This document shows positions 41,458 to 50,163 of a stretch of 64,000 nucleotides of DNA, piece by piece (the stretch's first letter is position 1; each line of letters opens with the position of its first letter). The stretch comes from an uncultured Acidobacteriota bacterium (GTDB lineage: Bacteria; Acidobacteriota; UBA6911; CAINFC01), in NCBI GenBank assembly GCA_903847975.1, contig CAINFC010000006.1:62001-126000 (forward strand), read 5' to 3'. Position numbers and translations under genes: made by a program. The notes under the pieces were generated by a model that saw only the letters and a list, made by a program, of their open reading frames with translations, searched no databases and was not told where the DNA came from.

Positions 41458-43746
41458 CTACCTGCCGGACATCAGCCTCCGGCAGATCAGTCCTGCGGCA
41501 ATGGCTGCCAGCCTTTTTCTTTGGGGCGGATATTGTCGAAAGGAAACGATTGGAGCGCTCCACTGCAGAAGGGGCAGCCAATAGGCCCAAAGATCACTCT
41601 GCCCGGGTGCATATCCGGCAGCATATTCCCGCAGCAGGCCGATCAGGGAAAGGATCTTTTCCATCATGGGATCATTGCTGCTTCCCAGGCCGCATGGCTT
41701 TTCGGTAAGGGTCCGAACCTCGATAAGCGCCCGGCATTGAAGGGCGATGGTGGACAAATCTTCCTCCGTCTCCAGGCGGGTCATCTGCAAAAGGGTCAGG
41801 GCTTCCATGCGGGCAAAATCGGATGCCACATTGCGGATGCCGGTTTCGGAAAAATCGATGATGTAGATGTTCTCCCTGTCGTCGATCAGGATATTGTTCA
41901 GATTCAGGTCCCCATGGGTGATGGAGCGGTGAAGCACCCGTCGATCCTGCATGCGGTCCTCAAACAGGATTCGTATGGCGCGAAACGGATTCGGGAGACG
42001 CATGCCCAGCTCCGGGCAATCCATTTCCTCGTCCTCCCGGCCAATACCCAGCAGGCTCTCCGCATCCTCTTCCATTCTTGGAAAAAGCCCTCGCGGATCG
42101 TGCTCCCGGAAAAGAAAGGTCGGCTCAAGCCGCGTCTGGCCATACCAGGGATACAGGATTTTCCCGAATAAGGAATCCAACACCGGCCGGAGATCCTCAA
42201 AGCTTCTCTGAATCAGCAGATCCCCAAGCCAGGTCAGCCGCGTGTCCGGACCGTTCAGGCCGACGAAATTATATCGAAGAGCTGCCCACTCCCCCATCTG
42301 CGCCTTGCCCATGATGACCGCGCTGTTGTTCAGTATGAAGGGGCGAACACACTCCTTATAGGCCTTTTCTTCCCGTTCGATCCAGTCCCGGGTGCTGATT
42401 TTCAGCACCGTCGGCAGCATCTTTCTTTGCTGGGCATCCCAGCCGCTGACCCGGAACGTCGTGGAGCTATATCCTCCGGGTAGCGGATCCGCCAGGATTT
42501 CCAGGGAATCGGAATAGACATTTCGAGCCAGGCACTCCCATTCGAAAGGGAATGGCTTCCCGTCGGCTCGATGGACCTTCAATCGTGCGTCTTCCGCGGA
42601 GCGTACTTCCGATGGCACAAAAAGCCAGGCGGCGGCCTCCTCCAATTTCCAGTCCGTCATCCAATCGGCAGCCAAGATTTCCGTCTCCAGGGACAGCATC
42701 TGCTTCAGCAAATCCTTCCAATGCTCGCCGGGATGCGGCTCCGGAGTGTTTTCCGAAAACAGGAAACAGGTACCGAAGAAACGATCGGTACATCCCTGGA
42801 TTTCGCGGGAGTGTCCCATGCTGCAGATTTCCGCCGTTTCGTCATCGGCAAGAGGCAGCCTTTCCCTTGCTGCGGCTATTCCGGCAAGAACCAGCCTCCT
42901 GGAGTCCCGGCGTCCCAGAATCAGAAATCCGAACGGGGCAGAACAAGGCAATGCAAAGCGGCGCCGGACTTCCCTGGCGGCGTGGTCCAACAGGGCGCAT
43001 AACGGGATTGCCGGCTGCAGGGCGGTGATCCGAACGGCTGGTTCCCCGCGGAAGGAGAGGGCCTGACGCACGTGGAAATAGGCCTCTCCCGGATGGGGGG
43101 CCAGGAGAAAATCGGCTTCGGCGGTCCCTCGCGGCTGGACTGCCACCCAGTAGCCGGAAGCCAGAAAAGGCCCTTCCGCTTCTTCGGCCTCTTCCGGATG
43201 CCGGCCCAGGCCGCCGATGCCCCAGGCCAGCCCAAGCTCCTGCAGCGAAACGGTCTGGAGAGCTACCGGGCCTTTGCCTGTCCCATCCGGTATAGTGCGG
43301 CTTAATCCCCATAAATCCAGGCAATCGCGCCCGGAATCGAGCTCCTGCCATCGGAAGTGTGGATCTGTCGCCTCCAAAACCGCAGGGGAATATGGAGTCG
43401 GTCCGGAAATAGAGGAGATTTTTTCCATGGCCCGGGAAACATCCGGCTCAAGATGAAAGAGGTTCAGCAGGCCGGTGGTGCGCAGGGTGTCGAGAACAAA
43501 GGGCTGCACTCCGGCCAGGGTGATAGGATAATCGCTTTTGGCGCGAGCCTTTCGCAAGCGGACCAGAGTGCGTACTCCCAGGCTGGAAAGAAAGCTGGTA
43601 CCCGATAAATCGAGCAGCAGAGGCAGGCGGTCGTATTTCCCTTCGGGGAAAGTTCTTTCCAGCTGCTGCGCTCCTTCACTGTCGATGCGACCTTTTAAGA
43701 CTGCGATGACGACCTGTTTTGTTTCGTGCAGATGTATTTCCAGCAT
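41458..43746 (-). CDS. STAS domain fused to an aminoglycoside-phosphotransferase-like kinase, at the end of the T6SS cluster
   Basis: This 762-residue protein starts at ATG 43746, 28 bases after the PAAR stop. Residues 1-112 form a STAS domain (anti-sigma-antagonist type: LLLDLSGTSFLSSLG, with a Ser at the phosphorylatable position). Residues about 113-430 are not recognised. Residues about 430-762 resemble the APH/choline-kinase-like fold: probable ATP-binding K449 in TVLKIS, catalytic HGDLNLNN (H611, D613, N618) and metal-binding D631 in IIDFSETG. T6SS clusters often carry Ser/Thr kinase, phosphatase, FHA and TagF regulators; none is seen in this window. This fusion may replace them as a switch of secretion (inference). 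It could also be a neighbour unrelated to secretion. Confidence 0.75.
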   Translation of the reverse strand: MLEIHLHETKQVVIAVLKGRIDSEGAQQLERTFPEGKYDRLPLLLDLSGTSFLSSLGVRTLVRLRKARAKSDYPITLAGVQPFVLDTLRTTGLLNLFHLEPDVSRAMEKISSISGPTPYSPAVLEATDPHFRWQELDSGRDCLDLWGLSRTIPDGTGKGPVALQTVSLQELGLAWGIGGLGRHPEEAEEAEGPFLASGYWVAVQPRGTAEADFLLAPHPGEAYFHVRQALSFRGEPAVRITALQPAIPLCALLDHAAREVRRRFALPCSAPFGFLILGRRDSRRLVLAGIAAARERLPLADDETAEICSMGHSREIQGCTDRFFGTCFLFSENTPEPHPGEHWKDLLKQMLSLETEILAADWMTDWKLEEAAAWLFVPSEVRSAEDARLKVHRADGKPFPFEWECLARNVYSDSLEILADPLPGGYSSTTFRVSGWDAQQRKMLPTVLKISTRDWIEREEKAYKECVRPFILNNSAVIMGKAQMGEWAALRYNFVGLNGPDTRLTWLGDLLIQRSFEDLRPVLDSLFGKILYPWYGQTRLEPTFLFREHDPRGLFPRMEEDAESLLGIGREDEEMDCPELGMRLPNPFRAIRILFEDRMQDRRVLHRSITHGDLNLNNILIDDRENIYIIDFSETGIRNVASDFARMEALTLLQMTRLETEEDLSTIALQCRALIEVRTLTEKPCGLGSSNDPMMEKILSLIGLLREYAAGYAPGQSDLWAYWLPLLQWSAPIVSFRQYPPQRKRLAAIAAGLICRRLMSGR

Positions 43747-43774
43747 GAGTCACTCAAATGAATGGGAAAAAGGG

Positions 43775-44071
43775 CTAGCCGATAATGACCGTGGGACAGC
43801 CCACCGTTATGGTTCCGCCGTGTGCGGTGAGATCCCCGAGGCGGGCGGCGGGCATTCCGCCAATGAGGACGGTAAAAGACCCCAGAGCAATGACATCCGG
43901 CGGTCCTACGCAAAGGCACATATCTCCGACCCGGGCGGCGGGCATTCCGCCGATCAGAACCGTCGGGCAGCAGGGCGGGAGGATGGGACCTCCGACATGA
44001 GGGATGGGCGGTACTCCCGGGGTAGCCATGGGACAGGTGTGCATGTCCGTCAGCCGTGCGGCAGGAGGCAT
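43775..44071 (-). CDS. T6SS PAAR-repeat spike tip protein
   Basis: This 98-residue protein starts at ATG 44071 behind AAAGGAG. It is almost entirely PAAR: PAARLTDMHTCP at the start and two MPAARVGD/MPAARLGD repeats with conserved His and Cys that bind the structural metal. PAAR proteins sharpen the VgrG spike and can carry effectors; here there is no C-terminal toxin extension. It lies 20 bases after the vgrG stop and is part of the same operon. Confidence 0.92.
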   Translation of the reverse strand: MPPAARLTDMHTCPMATPGVPPIPHVGGPILPPCCPTVLIGGMPAARVGDMCLCVGPPDVIALGSFTVLIGGMPAARLGDLTAHGGTITVGCPTVIIG

Positions 44072-44091
44072 AATCGATCTCCTTTCTTCCC

Positions 44092-46374
44092 TCAGGCTTC
44101 CCAGGCTTCCTGATCCAGCCGGGTAAAGCAGATTTTACAGGATCCGGCGTCGATGCCGGTCACGCGCAAAACACCTTTTTCATCCGTGGTGCCGCTGGTC
44201 TCCGAACCGTCCGGGAGCTGCACCCGGCAAGGTTCCCCTGGAACCGGGCAGCCGGCCTCATCCACCAGGGCAATTTCGATCCAGTGGGTTTTCTTTTTGT
44301 TTTCTTCGGAGTTGGGATCGTGACTGGCAACTTTCGGCAACTGAGGCTGGGCACCCGGCTTGGCAGTGTCCGCTTCCTCCACTTTGTTAGGCGCCAGGAC
44401 GGGAACCAGGGTTCCCGCCATGCCGGACAAAGCGGCCCCTCCGCTGTTGATCATTACCATGGCACCTTGAATTTGAACACCACCCGGATTGACGGTGACG
44501 AAACTCCCGCCGCACTTCAGCGACAGGCCGACCGCGGCTTCCACGACCACGTTCATTCCCTTGAGATAGAGCGATCCGCTGACCTGCTCGCTGTGGTTGC
44601 CCTTGAATTCCTCGGCCACGTTCCCGTCGACGGCCAGAGACAGGGATCCGCTGACCTTGGCCGCCGCCTTGCCTTTCACGGTCAGGTGGTAGTCTCTTTC
44701 CACCTTGCCGACGGCGTCCCGGCGGATGGTGAACTCCGCGTCGCGCTCCACGAGCTCCTTCCGGTCGCGCTTGACAATCAGGCAGGAATCATTTTCGATG
44801 GTTTCGCGGCGATCGTTTTTAACCCGCAGGTCAAAATCCTTTTCCGCATGCTGGAAAAATTGCTCCTGGCCCTTTTGGTCTTCAAAGCGGATTTCATTAA
44901 AACCCTCCCCGCCTTTGGAGGAATAGGACTTCACGGCACTAACCGTTTTCATGTCGGGAAGGGCGTAGGGCGGCATCGACTCTCCGTTGTAAACCCGCCC
45001 GGTAATTATCGGCTGATCGGGATTGCCCTCCAGGAAATCGACAATCACCTCCTGTCCGATCCGGGGAATGGTCATCATTCCCCATCCTTTCCCCGCCCAG
45101 CCCTGGGAGACCCGGATCCAGCAGGAGCTCTTATCATCGAACTGCCCCTCCCGGTCCCAGTGAAACTGCACTTTGACTCGGCCGTACTTGTCCACATAGA
45201 TTTCCTCCCCGGGAGGGCCTACCACCAGAGCGGTCTGGCTTCCGGGAACAACCGGGATCGGAGTGTGCCGCACCGGGCGGAAAGAGGTGGCGAAGGGAAT
45301 ACAACGGAAACGGTTGGCATACTCGCATTCCGCCGAGGTGTCCTCTCCGGAACTCCGGTAGCTGGCACTCTGGTCGAATTCGTGTTCGATGGCCACCAGC
45401 ACATAGGGCTTATTAAAGTCCTTTCGATAATGTTCCTTCAGCTCGAAACGAAAGCCGGGCTGCATCCCCAGGCAGTTTCCCTCTCCTCGGATGTGCATTA
45501 GAAAAGTTTCCTCTTCCTGCATTCGTATTCCGGTCAGCTGGTCTCCCTGGTCACGAGCGGTAAATTCGCCCGGATAGTCGTAAATTTCATATCCGCGCTC
45601 GTCTTTGCCGGTCACCCCGCTGCTCAGCTGCACCAGAGGGGTTTCGAAATTGAAATCGCGCAGCGTATACTGGCCGGGTTTGACTTCCTGGCTTAGCATC
45701 CAGGTTCTGACGGTCTCCGATTTTTCGATACCCCCTTCCACGGGACGGAACAGGATCTCCGGCCAAACCGATGAAGGCTTGAATTCGGAGGAATGGTCCG
45801 CCAGAACCAGGGTGTGCTTCTTCTGCTCGTGCTCGAAAAAGTAATAAATCCCGTCTTCTTCCATCAGCCGGGAAATGAATTGAAAATCGGTTTCCCGGTA
45901 CTGAACGCAATATTCCCGGGGCTGGTAGTTGCCGTGCAGCCGCAGGGCATAATCGCTGAATTTCCGGTCGGCAAAAATGGCCTGCAGGATATCGGCGGTG
46001 GTTTTGTTCTGGAAAATCCGGCAGTTGCGCGTGCAGGTCAAAAACCAGGGCCAGGGAACCAGTGTGGCGGTATAGTTGGTCATCCATATGCCGGTCGGAC
46101 TGCTCTCGACATATTCGGTTCCTCCCTGCGTAAAGGAGCTCAGAAAACCGTTCAGGAACGCTTCCGATCCGTTGTCCAGCTGCCAGCGCAGGGAGACATT
46201 CTTGCCGACCAGGGAGGCAAAGGGGAGAGAGCGGTTTTCCGAAAACATTTCCAGGTCGAAGCGAAACAGCTGAGAAATTCCTTCGCAGCCGCGAAAACGG
46301 CGCAACAGCAGAACATCTTTCCCCAGAGGCGTAATAACCTGGGCCCGCCGCTGGTCCTGGGAGTAAGTACCCAT
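44092..46374 (-). CDS. vgrG: T6SS spike protein VgrG (TssI) with a C-terminal transthyretin-like domain
   Basis: This 760-residue protein starts at ATG 46374 behind GGAGG. Gp27-like and gp5-OB domains span about 1-480 (FRGCEGISQLFRF, YCVQYRETDFQFISRLMEEDGIYYFF split over the Vgr core, WIRVSQGWAGKGWG). A repetitive beta-helix needle follows (about 490-660). The last 90 residues form a separate domain (IEIALVDEAGCPVPG, DGSETSGTTDEKGVLRV) of the transthyretin/carboxypeptidase-regulatory type, known in other VgrGs as an adaptor for effectors. No toxin gene follows; PAAR and the STAS-kinase do. It forms the puncturing tip on the Hcp tube. Confidence 0.95.
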   Translation of the reverse strand: MGTYSQDQRRAQVITPLGKDVLLLRRFRGCEGISQLFRFDLEMFSENRSLPFASLVGKNVSLRWQLDNGSEAFLNGFLSSFTQGGTEYVESSPTGIWMTNYTATLVPWPWFLTCTRNCRIFQNKTTADILQAIFADRKFSDYALRLHGNYQPREYCVQYRETDFQFISRLMEEDGIYYFFEHEQKKHTLVLADHSSEFKPSSVWPEILFRPVEGGIEKSETVRTWMLSQEVKPGQYTLRDFNFETPLVQLSSGVTGKDERGYEIYDYPGEFTARDQGDQLTGIRMQEEETFLMHIRGEGNCLGMQPGFRFELKEHYRKDFNKPYVLVAIEHEFDQSASYRSSGEDTSAECEYANRFRCIPFATSFRPVRHTPIPVVPGSQTALVVGPPGEEIYVDKYGRVKVQFHWDREGQFDDKSSCWIRVSQGWAGKGWGMMTIPRIGQEVIVDFLEGNPDQPIITGRVYNGESMPPYALPDMKTVSAVKSYSSKGGEGFNEIRFEDQKGQEQFFQHAEKDFDLRVKNDRRETIENDSCLIVKRDRKELVERDAEFTIRRDAVGKVERDYHLTVKGKAAAKVSGSLSLAVDGNVAEEFKGNHSEQVSGSLYLKGMNVVVEAAVGLSLKCGGSFVTVNPGGVQIQGAMVMINSGGAALSGMAGTLVPVLAPNKVEEADTAKPGAQPQLPKVASHDPNSEENKKKTHWIEIALVDEAGCPVPGEPCRVQLPDGSETSGTTDEKGVLRVTGIDAGSCKICFTRLDQEAWEA

Positions 46375-46386
46375 ACGAACCTCCTT

Positions 46387-49071
46387 CTATGAGACCCGGT
46401 ATACGAATTCGCCCTGCCCCCCCACCTCGATATGCACGCCGGCAATGGAGGATCCTTCGGCCATGCGGGACAGGAAGAGCCCGGACATTTCCGGCAGCAG
46501 AGTTCCGGTCAGGATGTGATCGACGTTGCGTGCGCCGCTCTCCACCTCTTTGCATCGGTCGGCAATGGCCTGGATCACCGACTCATCGTACGTGAAGGTC
46601 GCGCCGTGATTTTCTTTGAGCCGAGAGGCAATTCGTCCCAGCTGCAGACGAATGATCCGCTGCATGACCGCATCGCCGATCGGATAGTAGGCGGTGACCA
46701 CCATCCGTCCCAGGAGCGCGGGTTTGAAGACCTTGATCAATTCCGGGCGGATCGCAGATACCAGGGCGGCCGGGTCCGGAGCGGTTTCCGGATCGGCACA
46801 GAGCTTCATGACCGTGTCGGTGGCTACATTGGAAGTCAAAAGGATCACCGTATTCTTGAAATCAATTTCCCTTCCTTCCCCGTCCTCCAGTATTCCCTTG
46901 TCAAAAACCTGGTAAAAGAGCTCCATGACGTCCGGATGCGCCTTTTCCACTTCATCCAGAAGGACCACGGAATAAGGCTTTCGACGCACCGCCTCCGTCA
47001 GCACGCCCCCTTCTCCATATCCCACATACCCCGGGGGAGATCCCTTCAGCGAGGAGACCGTATGGGCCTCCTGGTACTCGCTCATGTTGATCACCACCAT
47101 ATTGCGCTCACCCCCGTAAAGGGTTTCCGCCAGGGTGACCGCCGTCTCGGTCTTGCCCACGCCGCTTGGACCCACCAGCAGGAACACGCCAATCGGGCGC
47201 CGCGGATCCGTCAAGCCGGCCCGGGAAGTCTGGATGCGACGGGCAATCTCTTCCAGGGCGTGGCTTTGCCCGATGACCCGGTGCTCCAGCCGCTCCTTCA
47301 GAGATAGCACGGTCTTGATTTCGTCGGTCATCATCCGGCCGACGGGAATTCCGGTCCATCCGGAGATGACATCGGCAATCGCCTGGGAGGTGACGCAGGC
47401 CTGCATGAGCGGCGTTTCTCCCTGAACCCGGGCCAGCTCGTCGCTGCGCTGCGAGAGGCGCAATCGCCATTCCTCCACGCTGACCCCGGCGTTGGCGGCG
47501 GCCCTGGCCCCCTCCTCCTGGCCGGTGCCGGGAAGGCAGGCTTGCTCCAGCTGCGTGCGCAACTGCCGAATTTCGCCGATCAACTCCTTTTCTTTATCCC
47601 ATTGCCGCTGCAGCGTTTCCAGGCGAAGCTCCTCTTCCTCCTTCTCCGAGCGCAGCTGCGCCATCCGGGCCTGGTGGTCGGCCCCGACTGCGGCTTCCCG
47701 CTCCAGGACTTCGATTTCCACAGCCCGGTGATCGATGCGTCTCCGGCAATCCTCGATCGGCGGAGGAGTGGCCGACTGGCCGATGGCCACCCGGGCGCAG
47801 GCCGTATCCAGAACGCTGACCGCTTTGTCCGGCAGCTGCCGGGAGGACAGGTAGCGGTGCGACAGGCGCACGGCATCTTCCACGGCTTCGTCCAGAATCC
47901 GCACCTGGTGATGTTTTTCCATGGTTTCCGTCAGCCCGCGCATCATGATAATGGCCTGCGCTTCCGTGGGCTCCTCCACCTTGATGACCTGAAACCTTCG
48001 GGCCAGGGCGGCATCTTTTTCGAAATACTTTTTATATTCCGCCCAGGTGGTAGCGGCAATCGTGCGCAATTCTCCGCGGGCCAGGGCCGGCTTGAGCAGG
48101 TTGGCGGCGTCGCTCTGTCCGGCCTGTCCGCCGGCGCCAATCATGGTGTGGGCTTCATCAATAAAGAGAATCAGCGGACTGGGAGAGGATTTTACTTCTT
48201 CAATCACCGTCTTAAGACGGTTTTCAAATTCGCCTTTGATGCCGGCTCCAGCTTGCAGCAGCCCCAGATCGAGGGTGCGGACAATGACATTACGAAGCGG
48301 AGGAGGGACATCTCCCTGGGCCACGCGGAGGGCAAACCCCTCGACCACCGCGGTCTTGCCCACGCCGGCTTCGCCCGTCAAAATGGGGTTGTTCTGCCGG
48401 CGCCGCGTCAGGATATCGATGACCTGGCGAATTTCCAGGTCTCGGCCCAGTACGGGGTCGATTTTACCCGCCCGGGCACGGGCGGTGAGGTCGACGGTGT
48501 ATTGATCCAGTGCTTGGGTTTTTCCTGCCGCAGCCGCGGCCCCCGGCTCTCCCGGGCCCTGGGCGGCCGCTCCCGGAAGGGAGGAATCGGCACGGTCTTC
48601 CGCGGAACCGGCACAGACCGCGACCATTTCCTTTTTAAGCGCCTCTGCCGAAAGGCGGGAAAATTCCTTCGAAATTTCCTGCGCCAGGCGGGACAAATCG
48701 TCGTTGCTGATCAGGGCCAGAAGGAGGTGGCAGGAGCGCACCCGCGAGGAGCCGAAATCGATGGAGGCCAACAGCCAGGCATTTTCCACCAGTCGGGGAA
48801 TATGGGGGGAAAGGGCCGGAGTGCGTGAATTCCCAGTCTTCAGCCGATCCAGGGAGCGGGTCAGGTCCCGGACCAGGCGGGACCGGTCGATTTCGTAATG
48901 GCGGGCGATTCGGATCAGATCGGAATCAGCAGCCTCCGCCAGCTTCAGAAAGAGATGCTCCAAATCCACTTCATAGTTCGTGCGCGACAGGCACAAGCCG
49001 GCTGCCGCTTCCAGCGCGCTGCGGGATGTCTCATTGAGCCTTCCAATCAAGGATTTCAAATTTACCGCCAT
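46387..49071 (-). CDS. clpV: T6SS sheath-recycling AAA+ ATPase ClpV (TssH)
   Basis: This 894-residue protein is a Clp/Hsp100 ATPase with a Clp-N domain (1-160), two AAA+ modules with Walker A GEAGVGKTA (first) and GPSGVGKTE (second), Walker B LFIDEAHTMIGAGG in the first, and a short coiled-coil middle domain (about 430-530). The divergent N-terminal domain and position in the tss operon identify it as ClpV rather than ClpB. It disassembles contracted TssB/TssC sheaths in the cytoplasm. The stop lies 12 bases upstream of vgrG. Several Ala/Gly/Pro-rich residues at about 165-190 link the N domain to AAA1. Confidence 0.95.
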   Translation of the reverse strand: MAVNLKSLIGRLNETSRSALEAAAGLCLSRTNYEVDLEHLFLKLAEAADSDLIRIARHYEIDRSRLVRDLTRSLDRLKTGNSRTPALSPHIPRLVENAWLLASIDFGSSRVRSCHLLLALISNDDLSRLAQEISKEFSRLSAEALKKEMVAVCAGSAEDRADSSLPGAAAQGPGEPGAAAAAGKTQALDQYTVDLTARARAGKIDPVLGRDLEIRQVIDILTRRRQNNPILTGEAGVGKTAVVEGFALRVAQGDVPPPLRNVIVRTLDLGLLQAGAGIKGEFENRLKTVIEEVKSSPSPLILFIDEAHTMIGAGGQAGQSDAANLLKPALARGELRTIAATTWAEYKKYFEKDAALARRFQVIKVEEPTEAQAIIMMRGLTETMEKHHQVRILDEAVEDAVRLSHRYLSSRQLPDKAVSVLDTACARVAIGQSATPPPIEDCRRRIDHRAVEIEVLEREAAVGADHQARMAQLRSEKEEEELRLETLQRQWDKEKELIGEIRQLRTQLEQACLPGTGQEEGARAAANAGVSVEEWRLRLSQRSDELARVQGETPLMQACVTSQAIADVISGWTGIPVGRMMTDEIKTVLSLKERLEHRVIGQSHALEEIARRIQTSRAGLTDPRRPIGVFLLVGPSGVGKTETAVTLAETLYGGERNMVVINMSEYQEAHTVSSLKGSPPGYVGYGEGGVLTEAVRRKPYSVVLLDEVEKAHPDVMELFYQVFDKGILEDGEGREIDFKNTVILLTSNVATDTVMKLCADPETAPDPAALVSAIRPELIKVFKPALLGRMVVTAYYPIGDAVMQRIIRLQLGRIASRLKENHGATFTYDESVIQAIADRCKEVESGARNVDHILTGTLLPEMSGLFLSRMAEGSSIAGVHIEVGGQGEFVYRVS

Positions 49072-49134
49072 AACGGTACCTCTTTCTTTCGGAAAATGGT
49101 CATCGGTTATTCCAAACAGTTTCTGCCTAGACGA

Positions 49135-50163
49135 TCAACAGGCCGCCGCAAGAATCAGCTGCGGGTCATCCTCTGCCGTGGTTTCCGTTTTCAGCCAGGT
49201 AGTCCAGCCCAGGAAGGCCGGATTCCGGGCGCTGCTTCCCAGCTGGCAGGAAGGAACCTCCTCCTTTTTCAGGAGAAGCTGGAAATCGAAGTCGAACTCC
49301 ATTCCCGCCAGGAAACGCACCAGATCCACAGCCGGCTGGTGGGCGCTGCCGTTCGGCAGGAAAGAGGAAAGCTGGGCCAGAGTCAACGGCCCAAAGCGCA
49401 GACGGAACTTGGCCTGCTGGTCCCAAAGACGGGAGCCCAGGATGGCATCGGTTCCCAATCCGCAATTGGCCAGGCCCAGAGAAGTCTGGCTCTCGCGGTC
49501 GATCGACAGCCATTGTCCCACAAATTGCTCCACCGCAACCGGAACTCCAAAATGGCTGCGGAGAATGTTCTCCAGGCAGGAAGCGGATCGGGGATGCTGC
49601 GTAATCCAGCCGCTGTAGTAGAGCAGGGTGCTGTCGGCTACCGACTGCCGGAGTCGCAGAGAGGGAGACCCCAGGCCGATCAGCTGAAACAGGTACCCGG
49701 TGAAAGGGTCCTGCCGGTCGCGCTCATAGCCAATGGCAAAGCGGTACTTTTCCCAGGCACGGTAGAACAGGGAGACCAGCCGGTGGTGAAAGCCATCCAG
49801 AAACTCCCAGAGGGCCCGGTCTTTCTGCCGGACCCGCTCCATGATCAGCTCCGTATAGGGAGCGGGGAGTACACCCTGCTGGCCGGTCAATCCCATGAAG
49901 GCGACCACCATCTCCGGAACGGAAAGCCCCTCTTCCTCTATCGATCGGCGAATATCCATCACCTCGCTGGGGGGGAAGTTCAAGGAAAGCCATGACCGGA
50001 AACGAACGGCTTCCTCTCCCGGCGAGTGAAAATAACCGACGGGCCGGCGCTCCGGATGAAACCGTTCCATCAGGCGAACCGCCTGGAAGAAGCCGAACGA
50101 ATAAGGCTCTTCAAAAAAAACTTTGGCTAGAGGAGGTTCTGCTCTCCCGCTCGTGGGGGCCAT
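49135..50163 (-). CDS. tssG: T6SS baseplate protein TssG (ImpH/VasB)
   Basis: This 342-residue protein begins at ATG 50163, 37 bases inside tssF, implying coupled translation. TssG features include the opening FFEEPYSFGFFQAVRLMER, the PVGYFHSPGEEAVRFRS segment, MVVAFMGLTGQQGVLP and the late RFGPLTLAQLSSFLP. It forms the baseplate wedge with TssE, TssF and TssK. Length is typical of the family. Confidence 0.94.
   Translation of the reverse strand: MAPTSGRAEPPLAKVFFEEPYSFGFFQAVRLMERFHPERRPVGYFHSPGEEAVRFRSWLSLNFPPSEVMDIRRSIEEEGLSVPEMVVAFMGLTGQQGVLPAPYTELIMERVRQKDRALWEFLDGFHHRLVSLFYRAWEKYRFAIGYERDRQDPFTGYLFQLIGLGSPSLRLRQSVADSTLLYYSGWITQHPRSASCLENILRSHFGVPVAVEQFVGQWLSIDRESQTSLGLANCGLGTDAILGSRLWDQQAKFRLRFGPLTLAQLSSFLPNGSAHQPAVDLVRFLAGMEFDFDFQLLLKKEEVPSCQLGSSARNPAFLGWTTWLKTETTAEDDPQLILAAAC

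Noticed and set aside
43775-44071. PAAR protein as a toxin carrier
   Set aside because: At 98 residues it is all PAAR repeats, with no C-terminal extension.
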